DNA from: Anaerolineae bacterium
GTDB lineage: Bacteria > Chloroflexota > Anaerolineae > Aggregatilineales > Phototrophicaceae
Direction: 5' to 3'
Assembly: GCA_022824365.1 (NCBI GenBank)
Contig: JAJEAA010000028.1
Location: 1-64,000 of the forward strand
Length of the DNA: 64,000 nt
Shown here: in pieces, positions 27,038 through 37,568 of the stretch
How the letters are laid out: every line of letters starts with the position of its first letter
How positions within the stretch are numbered: the first letter of the stretch is position 1
Made by a program: the position numbers and the translations under genes
The notes under the pieces: model-generated
Database searches by the model: none
Told to the model about the DNA's origin: nothing
The model's input: the letters and a program-made list of their open reading frames with translations, nothing else

Positions 27038-29305
27038 ATGTCAGACTTATCTTATGTAGGCCTGCCAACGCCGTTGATTGATGGCCCCGCCAAGATCACC
27101 GGCAATTTGAAATTCACGGGCGATCTCAAGCTGGCCAGTATGCTGCATGCGCGTTTCGTCTTGAGCACCTACGCCCACGCCAATATCAGCGGCATTGACG
27201 CTTCGGCGGCTCTGGCGGTTCCGGGTGTGCAACGTGTGCTGATGGCGGACGACCTGCCCGCGGTGACGCCATCCTCGCGCGCCAAGCTCATGCTCGCCCG
27301 CGATCGCGTGATATTCGTCGGGCAGCCGATCGCGATGGTCTTGGCGGATACGCCGACGGCGGCCGCTGATGGCGCCGAACTGGTCGATGTAGATTATGAG
27401 CCGCTGGAGGCGGTGACATCGATTGACGCGGCTTTGGCGGATGGCGCGCCCGTGATCTGGCCGACCGGCATCCCGACCGGCGCGGAGGACGAAGGGGCGC
27501 ATGGCGCGGATACCGGCGGCGAATCCGAAGAAGACGAAGGCGAAGCATCGAACATCGCCGGCAAGACGCACATGGAACAAGGGGATGTGGCCGCCGCGTT
27601 TGCCCAAGCCGATGTCGTTGTCGAGCGGACCTTCGAGACGCCGATGGTGCATCAGAGCTCGATCGAGACGCAGGGCTGGGTGGTGCAGCCTAATCCTATA
27701 AACGGCGGCGTCACCATGTGGGGCAGCCTGCAATCGCCCTTTGGCGCGCGCCAGGATGTCGCCAACACGCTCGGCGTGCCCGAATCCGATGTGAATGTAT
27801 ATGGCATGCCCGTGGGCGGCGGCTTCGGGGCGAAATTCGGCTTGTACGAGCCCTTGATTGCGCTGGTCGCCGTCACCGTAGGCCGGCCCGTCAGTCTGAT
27901 TTTGACGCGCGGCGAAGAACTGCTGACGACCAATCCGGCGCCGGCGCTGCGCGTTGAAGCGAAGTTGGGCTTTAGCGCCGATGGTAGCCTGCTCGCGATG
28001 CAGTCGAATGTAATTGCTGATACGGGCGTCTATCCCAGCGGCTTGGGCGGTTTTGCCGCCATGCAATTCGCCAGCTTCTATCGCTGCGAGAATCTGCTGC
28101 TGGAATCGACCAATGTGGTCACGAACAAGCAGTCGGTCGGAGCCTATCGCGCGCCCACATCGCCGACCGCCTTCATGGCGGTGGAGACGCTCTTCGACGA
28201 GGCGGCGGCCGCGCTCGGCATTGAGCCGGTCGAGTTGCGCTTGAAGAATGCCGCGCGCGCGGGTGATCCGGCGCCGGGCGGTGGCGAATTCCCCGTCATC
28301 GGCATGGTGGAGACGCTCGAAGCCGCGCGGGAGCATCCGCTTTGGCGCAACCGCGAAGAATCGCGGGCCCAAGGACGCGGCGTCGGCATCGCCATCGGCG
28401 GCTGGATGGGCGGTTTGGAACCGGGCGCTTCGGTCTGCAAGTTGAACCGCGATGGCGTCCTGCAAGTTCAGATCGGCACGGCCGACCTGTCCGGCACGCC
28501 AACCTCCTTCGCGCTCCTGGCGGCGGAAGCCTATGGCGTCGAGCCGGAGCGAGTGCGCTTTGTCTACAGCGATACCGATAGCGCGCCCTACGGCGGCGGC
28601 GTCGGCGGCAGCAAGACCTTGTACACGCTAGGCGCCGCGGTGGTTCGCGCGGCGGAAGAAGCCCGCAGTCAGACCCTGGCGATCGCGGCGGAAGAGTTTG
28701 AAGTATCGGCTGAGGATCTCGAGATCGTCGATGGCCGTGTGCAGGTTCGCGGCTTTCCCGATCGCTCGATCAGCCTGGGTGAACTCGCTGGCAAAGCGAT
28801 GACCTTCGACGGCAAGTATGAGCCGGTGCATGGTAATGGTCGACAAGCGATTACCGACCGCGCTCCTTCCTTCTGCGCTCAGATCGCCGAGGTCGAGGTG
28901 GACGAGGAGACCGGTGATGTCAGCCTGCTCAACCTGGCGGTGGTGCAAGATGTTGGCCGCGCCATCAACCCGCTGGCGGTAGAAGGGCAGATGCAAGGCG
29001 GCGCCGTGCAGGGTGTTGGCTGGGCATTGCTAGAAGAGATGCGCTACGATGACGACGGACAGTTGCTCACAGGTTCATGGATGGATTACGCCATGCCGGA
29101 TGCAGTGCAAGCGGCGCCGATTGATACCCAGATTATCGAAGTGCCATCGGTCAGCGGTCCCTACGGCGCGCGCGGCGTCGGCGAGCCGCCGGTGATACCG
29201 ACGGTGGCGGCGATTGCCAATGCAGTCGCGCATGCTACCGGTGTAAGGATGACACAGACGCCGATGACAGCGCCGCGCGTGTTGACAGCGCTTCAAGAGC
29301 GTTAA
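27038..29305 (+). CDS. xanthine dehydrogenase/CoxL-like molybdopterin-binding subunit
   Basis: GLPTPLIDGPAKITG, VGGGFGAKFG, GAYRAPTSPTAFMAVE, GARGVGEPPVIPTVAAIANA; lacks the AYRCSFR motif of true CO dehydrogenase. Confidence 0.93.
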   Translation: MSDLSYVGLPTPLIDGPAKITGNLKFTGDLKLASMLHARFVLSTYAHANISGIDASAALAVPGVQRVLMADDLPAVTPSSRAKLMLARDRVIFVGQPIAMVLADTPTAAADGAELVDVDYEPLEAVTSIDAALADGAPVIWPTGIPTGAEDEGAHGADTGGESEEDEGEASNIAGKTHMEQGDVAAAFAQADVVVERTFETPMVHQSSIETQGWVVQPNPINGGVTMWGSLQSPFGARQDVANTLGVPESDVNVYGMPVGGGFGAKFGLYEPLIALVAVTVGRPVSLILTRGEELLTTNPAPALRVEAKLGFSADGSLLAMQSNVIADTGVYPSGLGGFAAMQFASFYRCENLLLESTNVVTNKQSVGAYRAPTSPTAFMAVETLFDEAAAALGIEPVELRLKNAARAGDPAPGGGEFPVIGMVETLEAAREHPLWRNREESRAQGRGVGIAIGGWMGGLEPGASVCKLNRDGVLQVQIGTADLSGTPTSFALLAAEAYGVEPERVRFVYSDTDSAPYGGGVGGSKTLYTLGAAVVRAAEEARSQTLAIAAEEFEVSAEDLEIVDGRVQVRGFPDRSISLGELAGKAMTFDGKYEPVHGNGRQAITDRAPSFCAQIAEVEVDEETGDVSLLNLAVVQDVGRAINPLAVEGQMQGGAVQGVGWALLEEMRYDDDGQLLTGSWMDYAMPDAVQAAPIDTQIIEVPSVSGPYGARGVGEPPVIPTVAAIANAVAHATGVRMTQTPMTAPRVLTALQER

Positions 29306-29348
29306 TCCGGCCAGACTCTCAGCCGCGCATCAGTATTTGGAATTCGAT

Positions 29349-29379
29349 ATCCCCTTGCATCGCAGGGGGATGTTTCTTT
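29349..29379 (+). terminator. rho-independent terminator after molybdopterin subunit gene
   Basis: ATCCCC-loop-GGGGAT followed by GTTTCTTTC. Confidence 0.7.
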
Positions 29380-29439
29380 CGCCGGAGCCGCTAATTCGAG
29401 AGGCCGAGGACCTCCCGGCTCAGGATGTCTATAGCTTGC

Positions 29440-30207
29440 TCAGCGGCCCCCATCCACCGAAAGCACTTGCCCCGTAATCCAATTGGCGTAGTCGGAAGCG
29501 AAGAAGAGCACGCCGTGAGCGATGTCTTCGGGCTTGCCGAGCCGCTTGAGGGCGAAGCGGTTGATCAAGGCGCGTTGGCCCTCTTCGCCGTAAGATTCGA
29601 ATTGGCGGATGGAATTGGGGTTGGAGAGGACGAAGCCGGGGGCGATGTTGTTGACAGTGATACTCCATTCGCCGAGTTCGTGGGCAAGCTGGCGCGTCAG
29701 GCCGATTTGGGCGGCTTTGGCGGAGGCGTAAGCTTGAATGCCAGTGAGGCTCACGCCGAGTCCTGCGCCGCTTGAGATATTGATGATGCGGCCATAGCGC
29801 TGCGCCTTCATGCTGGGCGCGACAGCTTGCGCGAAATAGAATGCGCCGCGGGTGTTCACCTCGAAGATGCTGTCCCAATCCTCTTCGCTGATGTCTTCCA
29901 GCGGACGGCCGACCTGGCCGAGCACGCCGCCAGCGTTGTTGACAAGGATATCCGCCTTGCCCGCGGCAGCCAGGATTTCGTCCACAAAGCTGAAGACGGC
30001 GCCGCGGTCGCGCACATCGACGACTTTGACTTGGCAATTGCCATTGAGGTCCCGGCAGATTTGGCGGGTCTCTTCGAGTTCGTCGGCGATCACATCACAA
30101 GCCCAGACGGATGCGCCGCGGACGGCGAATTCGCGGGTGATGGCTCGGCCGAAACCGTGGGCTGCGCCAGTGACGATGACCGTTTTGTCTACAAATTGGA
30201 TATTCAT
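29440..30207 (-). CDS. SDR family oxidoreductase
   Basis: VIVTGAAHGFGRAITREFA, DILVNNAGG, YASAKAAQIGLTRQLA. Confidence 0.94.
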   Translation of the reverse strand: MNIQFVDKTVIVTGAAHGFGRAITREFAVRGASVWACDVIADELEETRQICRDLNGNCQVKVVDVRDRGAVFSFVDEILAAAGKADILVNNAGGVLGQVGRPLEDISEEDWDSIFEVNTRGAFYFAQAVAPSMKAQRYGRIINISSGAGLGVSLTGIQAYASAKAAQIGLTRQLAHELGEWSITVNNIAPGFVLSNPNSIRQFESYGEEGQRALINRFALKRLGKPEDIAHGVLFFASDYANWITGQVLSVDGGR

Positions 30208-31211
30208 GAAAACTCCGCGTTCAACTCGTCAAGATTGGACAAGGTTTGTTCGCGCGCGCCGTCTTCAATCTCGTGAATCATATCAATCCAGCGGCGCGTC
30301 AGAGGCAGGGCGAGGCCCGCGTTTTCCGCCTGCGCCAGCAGAGGCTCGTACATGATGACTTCGGTCTTGCGTTTGCGAATGGCGAGGTCGCGCCAGATGC
30401 CGCTATGCGTCTTGGCGGATAGTTTGTTGAAGGCGACCAGAGTATCGAGCGACTTGTTGATGCCGCCCATATCATCAGCGAGAAAGACTGAGGGTTCGAA
30501 GCCGTTGAAGCCGTAAGCCTCGATGCCGAGCTGATCAGCCAGGCCGAGGATCTCCCCGGCGGCGCGGATGTAGAGATCACGGTAGCGCTCGTCGGCAAGC
30601 GCTTCGGCGATGGATTGCTGGGTGAGGGCGGAGACGAAGAGCATGGCGCCGTAGGCTTCTTTGCCCCAGAGGTAGCCCCAGATATTGTTGGTGGTCAGGG
30701 TGTTTTCGTCGAAGTCGCGAAAGAGCGCGGCCAGACGCTGGAGCCGCGGGCTGATGACGCCGTCAAGCTCGCCGAGGACGACAGCGCCGCGACCGCCGAA
30801 GAGAATCTCGCCGGGCGCGTGATAATCAGCGCTGAAGTTGACAAAGCAGCCGATGACGCGCTCCATGCCGAAGATGTCACGAAGGAGGAGCTCGTTCAAG
30901 CCGTTCTGCGCCGAGACGACGATGCCATCGTCGGCCAGGAAGGGGGCGAGGCTTTCCGCCGCCGTTCGCGTATGCTGTGATTTTGTGCAGAGTAGAATGG
31001 TCTGATATTGGCGCGTCAGCGTTGATGGTCTGCGCGCCGACGCTTGCACGGTGAATTCATCGACCGGACCGGTGATTGTCAAGCCTGTCTCATTGATGGC
31101 ATCCACATGATCGCCGACGATATCGACGAAGAGGATGTCGTGTCCCGCGCGAATCAGGTAAGCGCCGAGCGTACCGCCAATGGCGCCAGCGCCCCAAATT
31201 AATGTGGTCAT
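30204..31211 (-). CDS. ketopantoate reductase family protein (ApbA/PanE-like)
   Basis: LIWGAGAIGGTLGAYLIRAGHDILFVD, LLCTKSQHT, VVSAQNGLNE. Confidence 0.88.
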   Translation of the reverse strand: MTTLIWGAGAIGGTLGAYLIRAGHDILFVDIVGDHVDAINETGLTITGPVDEFTVQASARRPSTLTRQYQTILLCTKSQHTRTAAESLAPFLADDGIVVSAQNGLNELLLRDIFGMERVIGCFVNFSADYHAPGEILFGGRGAVVLGELDGVISPRLQRLAALFRDFDENTLTTNNIWGYLWGKEAYGAMLFVSALTQQSIAEALADERYRDLYIRAAGEILGLADQLGIEAYGFNGFEPSVFLADDMGGINKSLDTLVAFNKLSAKTHSGIWRDLAIRKRKTEVIMYEPLLAQAENAGLALPLTRRWIDMIHEIEDGAREQTLSNLDELNAEFS

Positions 31212-31912
31212 TAGTCCCAGCCTCCTTCGAGCAGGTCAAGCGTTTCGTCCAAGGCGACTTGCCATATCGCCAGCATTTCTTCGTCCGCGCGTTGATAGAC
31301 GCCGCCCATATTGCCATCGACCAACTGTTCGCGGGTTTGCTGCGGCGTCATTAGGGGAAGCCTATCCAGATCGGTAAGCGGCTTTTGATGGGTCGGCAGA
31401 TCAATGCCGGCGAGGCGCGTCCAAGGGAAGTTTTCCATCCAGGAGGCGTGCGAGCCGATGGGATCCGTCTCGATCACTTTTTGCCAGGTTTTGGGCGCGT
31501 TGTACCAGTTGTGCCATTTGACTTTGCAGTCGGGGTTGTCCATCATCCATTCGCGCAGCATGCCTTGGGCGGGCGCGTTGCCGCCATGGCCGTTGATCAG
31601 CAGGATGCGGCGGAAGCCGGCCCGCCGAATGCTGTCGAGCACATCACGGATCAGGGCGAGGTAGGTTTGGATGCGCAGCGTGACTGTGCCGGGGAAGGCG
31701 GTCCATTGCTGCGCCAGGCCATAGGGAATGACCGGATATACGGGGACATTGGCGCGGTCCCCGACTTCGCGGGCGAGGCGGGAAGAGAGAATCGTATCGA
31801 CGCAGAGGCTGAGATAGGCGTGCTGTTCGGTGCTGCCGCTCGGCAAGATGCAGCGATCGTCCTGCTTCAGGTATTGCTCGACTTGCATCCAATTCATTTC
31901 GGAGATCAGCAT
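31211..31912 (-). CDS. creatininase family amidohydrolase
   Basis: ILPSGSTEQHAYLSLCVDTILSSRLA, LLINGHGGN; start moved to 31912. Confidence 0.9.
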   Translation of the reverse strand: MLISEMNWMQVEQYLKQDDRCILPSGSTEQHAYLSLCVDTILSSRLAREVGDRANVPVYPVIPYGLAQQWTAFPGTVTLRIQTYLALIRDVLDSIRRAGFRRILLINGHGGNAPAQGMLREWMMDNPDCKVKWHNWYNAPKTWQKVIETDPIGSHASWMENFPWTRLAGIDLPTHQKPLTDLDRLPLMTPQQTREQLVDGNMGGVYQRADEEMLAIWQVALDETLDLLEGGWD

Positions 31913-32024
31913 ATTTTGACCTTTATTTGTTGGCTTTGGTTGTTGGATGACGATTCGGTGATAATATACGCTAGCATGTGGAATTCCAAGTTTCTGGCCT
32001 AGCCGGCACAGGCGCGCGGCGACC

Positions 32025-32813
32025 ATGAGAGAGGTGAAGGTTGTGGCTGATGAGATTCTGCGTTACTCGACACTGAGCGAAAACGAGATTTACTTCTACC
32101 GGACGAGCGGCTACTTGTCGTTGCCCGGGTTGATCAGCCAGGCTGACGCGGCGAACTTGGCTGAGGAAGTCACCCAGGTGATGGAAGGCTTGGGCATCCA
32201 ACGCAAGGCATTATGGCGGGCGACGACTTCAAAGGACAAGCTGCGTCAGAGCCGGCAGTATTTGGCGGAATGGACGATGGCGCGGCTGATTCACAGCGAG
32301 AGATTATGCGCTATTGCCGCGCAATTGATGGACGGTCCATCGACCTTGTACATGCCCTTCACAGCGGTGAAGAGCGGCGGCGGCGGGGGACGCTTCCATT
32401 TTCACCAAGACAATCAATACACGCGCTTTGATGGTCCTGGCATCAATATCTGGTTCGCGCTGGGGGAGATGTCGCCGGAGAACGGCTGTTTGCAGATAGC
32501 GCCGGCATCACATCTGAACGGCACGCTCGACTCGGTCGAGAGCGAAGATCGGGATGGGCATCGGACGGTGGCGGTCGAGCCGGAGGACTTCTTGCCGCTG
32601 CGCATGATGCCGGGAGACGCGGTGGCTTTTTCCCGCCTGACGCTGCACGGCTCGGGCGCGAACAGTGCCGATCAGCCGCGTTTGGCTTATGCCGTTCAGT
32701 ATCATCGCGATGATGTGCGGGCGTCGCGGGCTGGCGAAGACCTTGGACTGTTGAAGGAGAATCCGCGTTATGTCATCGCGCCGGTAGCGGCGATTTCGCC
32801 AGCGAATGAATGA
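32025..32813 (+). CDS. phytanoyl-CoA dioxygenase (PhyH) family protein
   Basis: FHFHQDNQYTRFDGPGINIWFALGEMSPENGCLQIAPASH with Fe(II)-binding HxD. Confidence 0.88.
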   Translation: MREVKVVADEILRYSTLSENEIYFYRTSGYLSLPGLISQADAANLAEEVTQVMEGLGIQRKALWRATTSKDKLRQSRQYLAEWTMARLIHSERLCAIAAQLMDGPSTLYMPFTAVKSGGGGGRFHFHQDNQYTRFDGPGINIWFALGEMSPENGCLQIAPASHLNGTLDSVESEDRDGHRTVAVEPEDFLPLRMMPGDAVAFSRLTLHGSGANSADQPRLAYAVQYHRDDVRASRAGEDLGLLKENPRYVIAPVAAISPANE

Positions 32814-32855
32814 GAGAGCTGAAGTTGGGATAGAACGAGAGCAGAGGAGTTTGGC

Positions 32856-33827
32856 ATGATGGAACAAGCGCAAGAGGCGATTGACCCGCGGGCGATGATT
32901 CGTCCGAGGCGGCGGATCAGCGGCATTTCGGCGATTTTATTGCCCTTTGAAGACAACTTCGAGATTGACTGGCAAGGGCTGGCGGATCATGTGCGGCGGA
33001 CGGCGGAGGCGGGTTTGACGCCGGCGGTGAATATGGACACTGGCTACGCCAATCTGATCAGCGAGGACGAACGTCAGCATGTCCTGGCATTGACGCGAGA
33101 TGTTCTGGGGGGCGGAGAGTTTGTCGCCGGCGCCTTCGTCGCCGATGAGCCGGGCGCCGCTTTTGACCCAGATGCCTATTTCAGCCAGGTTGAGAGCATT
33201 CAGCGCTATGGCGGCACGCCGATCATCTTTCAGTCTTATGGCTTGACGCAGCAATCGGGGGCGGGCGTCATCCGCGCCTATGAGACGGTGGCGGAGAAGA
33301 CCGACCGCTTTATCGCCTTTGAGCTGGGCACGATGTTCGCGCCATTTGGCGCCATCTATGATCTGGATACCTATCGCGGCTTGATGGGCATTGAGGCCTG
33401 CGTCGGCGCGAAGCATTCGTCTTTGAACCGGCAGTTGGAATGGGAGCGGCTGCTGCTGCGCGATGCCGCGCGTCCGGATTTCAAGGTCTATACGGGCAAT
33501 GATCTGGCGGTCGATATGGTGATTTATGGCAGCGATTATTTGCTGGGGCTGAGCACCTTCGCGCCCGATCTCTTTGCCGAGCGGGATGCCATGTGGCTGG
33601 CGGACGACCCCGGCTTTTATGAATTGAACGACTTGATTCAATATCTCGGCTTCCTGGCTTTCCGTCCGCCGGTGCCGGCCTACAAGCATTCGGCGGCGCA
33701 ATTCTTGAAGCTGCGCGGCTGGATCGGCTCGGATCAGACGCATCGCGATTCGCCAAGACGGCCGGAAAGCGATGTCGCGATCCTGCGCGATATTGCCGAG
33801 CGACTTGACGTCTTGGGAGCGGGCTAG
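32856..33827 (+). CDS. dihydrodipicolinate synthase (DapA) family protein
   Basis: [48 protein letters not shown]; class I aldolase-like barrel. Confidence 0.75.
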   Translation: MMEQAQEAIDPRAMIRPRRRISGISAILLPFEDNFEIDWQGLADHVRRTAEAGLTPAVNMDTGYANLISEDERQHVLALTRDVLGGGEFVAGAFVADEPGAAFDPDAYFSQVESIQRYGGTPIIFQSYGLTQQSGAGVIRAYETVAEKTDRFIAFELGTMFAPFGAIYDLDTYRGLMGIEACVGAKHSSLNRQLEWERLLLRDAARPDFKVYTGNDLAVDMVIYGSDYLLGLSTFAPDLFAERDAMWLADDPGFYELNDLIQYLGFLAFRPPVPAYKHSAAQFLKLRGWIGSDQTHRDSPRRPESDVAILRDIAERLDVLGAG

Positions 33828-33830
33828 ACG

Positions 33831-35264
33831 ATGGCCTACAAGCGGGTTGCGCAACTGCGGACTTATGAGCAGTTCACCGATTATTGCGAAGCGATCGGCG
33901 CGGACTTGCCGGTCGATCCACTGGCGTCGCGCGGGGCCGAGTCGCCTTTGGCGGGGACCTACCAATATCGCGACCGTGACTTAAGCAATCGCTTTGCGAT
34001 ACTGCCGATGGAAGGCTGGGATGGGACGGCTGATGGCAATCCGTCCGAGCTGACGCGGCGGCGCTGGCAACGCTTTGGCCGCAGCGGCGCCAAGCTGATA
34101 TGGGGCGGGGAGGCGGTGGCTGTCCGGTATGATGGGCGCGCGAACGCCCGGCAGTTGGTAATCAATGACGCGACTGCGGCTAGCCTGGCCGCTCTGCGTT
34201 CTGACCTTCTTGAGGCGCACGCGGAGCAGTTTGGCGCGGCCGACGATCTTTACGTGGGCTTGCAGTTGACGCATTCGGGCCGCTTTTGTCGGCCCAATGG
34301 TCCGGCGCTGGAACCGCTGGTGCTGTATCGGCATCCGATCCTGGATAAGAAGTTTGGGCTGGATGACGATGACTGCGTCATGAGCGATGCGGAAGTCGAG
34401 CGGCTGATCGCGGACTTTGGGCGGGCGGCTGTGTTGGCGCAGGGGGCGGGCTATGACTTCGTCGATATCAAGCATTGCCACGGCTATCTGGGTCACGAGT
34501 TTCTGAGCGCGGTTGACCGCAGCGGGAAGTACGGCGGCAGCTTCGAGAATCGGACGCGCTTCCTGCGGGAAACGGTGGCGCTGATACGCGAGGTTGCGCC
34601 AGGGCTGGATATCGGACTGCGGCTGAGCGCGGTGGACTGGATTCCCTTCCGACCGGGGACGGACCGGGTAGGCGAGCCGTCGCCTTACAACGGCGAGCGC
34701 TATCCTTACGCCTTTGGCGGGGATGGCACGGGCGTCGGCGTCGATCTGGCGGAGCCGATCCGCTTCCTGGAGTTGCTGCGGGCGCTGGATATTCAGCTTG
34801 TTTGCGTCACCGCGGGCAGCCCCTACTACAATTTTCATATTCAGCGGCCCGCGGTCTTCCCGCCCTCGGATGGCTACTTGCTGCCGGAGGATCCGCTGGT
34901 GGGCGTGGCGCGGCAGATCAAGATCACAGCCGAGTTGAAGGCGGCTTTCCCCGACTTGACCATTGTGGGCTCAGGCTATTCCTATTTGCAGGATTGGCTG
35001 CTCAATGTAGCGCAGGCAACTGTGCGAGACGGCATGACCGATTTCGTCGGCTTGGGACGGATGGCGCTGAGTTATCCGGAGTTGCCGGCCGATTTGCTGG
35101 CGGGCCGGCCCGCTCAGCGCAAGCGCGTCTGCCGTACCTTCAGCGATTGCACGACGGCGCCGCGCAACGGCATGGTATCGGGCTGCTATCCGCTGGACGA
35201 GTTTTATAAATCGCGCGATGAGTACGAGCAGTTGATGGCGATCAAGAAGGAGACGGCGCCGTGA
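33831..35264 (+). CDS. NADH:flavin oxidoreductase / Old Yellow Enzyme family
   Basis: [58 protein letters not shown]. Confidence 0.9.
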   Translation: MAYKRVAQLRTYEQFTDYCEAIGADLPVDPLASRGAESPLAGTYQYRDRDLSNRFAILPMEGWDGTADGNPSELTRRRWQRFGRSGAKLIWGGEAVAVRYDGRANARQLVINDATAASLAALRSDLLEAHAEQFGAADDLYVGLQLTHSGRFCRPNGPALEPLVLYRHPILDKKFGLDDDDCVMSDAEVERLIADFGRAAVLAQGAGYDFVDIKHCHGYLGHEFLSAVDRSGKYGGSFENRTRFLRETVALIREVAPGLDIGLRLSAVDWIPFRPGTDRVGEPSPYNGERYPYAFGGDGTGVGVDLAEPIRFLELLRALDIQLVCVTAGSPYYNFHIQRPAVFPPSDGYLLPEDPLVGVARQIKITAELKAAFPDLTIVGSGYSYLQDWLLNVAQATVRDGMTDFVGLGRMALSYPELPADLLAGRPAQRKRVCRTFSDCTTAPRNGMVSGCYPLDEFYKSRDEYEQLMAIKKETAP

Positions 35265-35294
35265 TGACGCCGTCCTGAAATTGCGCGGCAGGCT

Positions 35295-36332
35295 TTAGAG
35301 CCAGGCGTATTCATTCGGACTGAAATTGATTAATGCGCCGTGGTAGTAGGGTACGGTGGCGCGTTCGGGTTCGGCGAGGGCGTCCAAGCGGTCATGGTCG
35401 TCGGCGGACAAGTCGACATCGGTCGCGCCGATGTTGTCAACAAGATGCGCCATGGTGCGCGGACCAATGATAGGGCTGGTGATGCCGGGCTTGCTATTGA
35501 CCCAGGCCAGCGCGATCTGGCTGGCGCTGGCGCCTTTTTCCTCCGCGATTTCCTGGACGAGATCGAGCACATCAAAAGCGCGGTCGGTGAAGTGTTGATC
35601 GCGTCGGCGCTGGACGGCGTCGCCGCGTCCGGAATCAGAGCCGAAGCGGCTATCGCCCGGAATAGGCTCGCCGCGTTTATACTTGCCAGTGAGGAAGCCG
35701 CGCGCCAGGGGCGACCAGGGTATGATGCCGATGCCATAAGACTGCGCCATGGGCACCATCTCGCGCTCGATGCTGCGGTCGAGCAGGTGGTAGGGCGGCT
35801 GCTCGCTGACGAAGCGGTTGAGCCCCAATTCCTTGGCGACCCAGAGCGACTCCATCACGCGCCAGGAGGGGAAGGTGCTGGTGCCGATATAACGGACCTT
35901 GCCAGCGCGGATCAGATCGTCGAGGGCGCGCAAGGTCTCGTCGATGGCTGTGTCGGGTCGCGGGCGGTGTAGTTGGTATAGATCGATGTAGTCGGTTTGC
36001 AGCCGCTTGAGCGAGGCATCGCATTGCTGGATGATGTGGCGGCGGTTATTGCCAGCGGCCAGGATGTCGTCATCGTCCATGCGCCCGTGGACTTTGGTGG
36101 CGAGGACAATGCGGTCGCGTTTGCCATTGCGCTGCAACGCTTTGCCGACGACGGTTTCACTGCCGCCGCGCGAGTAAACATTGGCGGTGTCGAAGAAATT
36201 GATGCCGGCGTCAATGGCGTAATCGATCATGTCAAAGCTGTCGGATTCGGATGTGGGACCGCCGAAGTTCATGCAGCCGAGGCATAGCTCGCTGACCATG
36301 ACGCCGGTGCGGCCGAGAGAGCGGTATTGCAT
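35295..36332 (-). CDS. aldo/keto reductase
   Basis: YRSLGRTGVMVSELCLGCMNFGG, YIDLYQLHRPRPDT, IIPWSPLARGFLTGKY. Confidence 0.95.
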   Translation of the reverse strand: MQYRSLGRTGVMVSELCLGCMNFGGPTSESDSFDMIDYAIDAGINFFDTANVYSRGGSETVVGKALQRNGKRDRIVLATKVHGRMDDDDILAAGNNRRHIIQQCDASLKRLQTDYIDLYQLHRPRPDTAIDETLRALDDLIRAGKVRYIGTSTFPSWRVMESLWVAKELGLNRFVSEQPPYHLLDRSIEREMVPMAQSYGIGIIPWSPLARGFLTGKYKRGEPIPGDSRFGSDSGRGDAVQRRRDQHFTDRAFDVLDLVQEIAEEKGASASQIALAWVNSKPGITSPIIGPRTMAHLVDNIGATDVDLSADDHDRLDALAEPERATVPYYHGALINFSPNEYAWL

Positions 36333-36515
36333 GTTTTTCTCCTTTTTTGATAGCGGTTGCGGCTCATTGTAGCTTGTGTTGGCGCGGCTGTTAACCGGAA
36401 GCTGTCGCAGCGGCGGGCGCTTTGCCGGACAGATATCGCTAGCGGGAGGTTCGCTGGCAGCGAAGAATGCGCTAAGATTGACGGATATTTTCTTGTGGAC
36501 GGGAGGTGATTTAAA

Positions 36516-37568
36516 GTGGAACCCTACGGTATGACAGCGGATGGCAAGCCGGTCGAATTATATATGCTGTCCAATGCGGCGGGCATGGAAGTCAAGCTGA
36601 TTACCTATGGCGGCATCTTGACCGCGATTCACGCGCCGGATCGCCAGGGTCGATTCGCCAATATCGCCTTGGGATTCGACAGCCTGACGAAGTATGAGGC
36701 TGGTCATCCTTATTTCGGCGCGATCACAGGACGCTATGCCAACCGCATCGCTGGAGGCAAGTTCACGCTGGACGGGGTCGAGTACGACTTATTCAAGCAG
36801 GATGGCGAGTGCGCGCTGCATGGCGGGGAGGTCGGCTTCGACAAGCGTATCTGGCAAGCGCGGGAAATCGAAGGCGGTGTTGAGCTTGGGTATTCCAGTC
36901 CAGATGGTGAGGAAGGTTATCCAGGCAGGCTGGATGTGAGCGTACGCTACAGCCTGAGCGAAGACAATGCGCTTCGGATCGATTACGCCGCGGAGACCGA
37001 TGCGCCGACGGTGCTGAACCTGACCAATCACAGCTACTTCAATTTGATGGGCGAGGGCGAGGGCGCGATTTACGACCACATCCTGACTGTGAATGCCAAT
37101 TATTATACGCCGACGGACGCGCGACAGATACCGACCGGCGAGATCGCGCCGGTGGAAGGAACGCCCTTTGACTTTCGCCGCCCCAAGGCGATTGGTCCCG
37201 GGCAGCGTTCCGCCGATCCGCAGATACTGATGGCAAAGGGCTATGATCACAACTTCGTGTTGAATCGCGTAGGATTGGCGGAGGGCGACCTGGGTTTGGC
37301 AGCCTGTGTATATGAACCGCGTTCAGGGCGAATCATGGAGGTATGGACGACTGAGCCGGGCATACAATTCTACGCTGGCAACGTCCTGGATACGACGCTG
37401 GTCGGCGCAAGCGGGCGCTTGTATCGACAGAGCGACGGCTTGGCGCTGGAGACGCAGCATTTTCCGGATTCGCCGAATCAGCCGCATTTTCCGTCGACGG
37501 TCTTGCGGCCGGGCGAACGCTTCGAGTCGACTACGATTTATCGCTTTTCGACCGATGTCGGAGGCTAG
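36516..37568 (+). CDS. galM: aldose 1-epimerase
   Basis: ITGRYANRIAGGKFTLDG, NLTNHSYFNLMG, AKGYDHNFVLN, GIQFYAGN. Confidence 0.93.
   Translation: MEPYGMTADGKPVELYMLSNAAGMEVKLITYGGILTAIHAPDRQGRFANIALGFDSLTKYEAGHPYFGAITGRYANRIAGGKFTLDGVEYDLFKQDGECALHGGEVGFDKRIWQAREIEGGVELGYSSPDGEEGYPGRLDVSVRYSLSEDNALRIDYAAETDAPTVLNLTNHSYFNLMGEGEGAIYDHILTVNANYYTPTDARQIPTGEIAPVEGTPFDFRRPKAIGPGQRSADPQILMAKGYDHNFVLNRVGLAEGDLGLAACVYEPRSGRIMEVWTTEPGIQFYAGNVLDTTLVGASGRLYRQSDGLALETQHFPDSPNQPHFPSTVLRPGERFESTTIYRFSTDVGG

Noticed and set aside
27047-28465. 472-aa minus-strand ORF antisense to the molybdopterin subunit gene
   Set aside because: Low-complexity Arg/His/Gln-rich translation typical of shadow ORFs in high-GC DNA; the + strand frame has clear family motifs.
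27038-29305. Assignment as CO dehydrogenase large subunit
   Set aside because: Lacks the AYRCSFR loop and the coxM/coxS partners; only the broader xanthine dehydrogenase family is supported.
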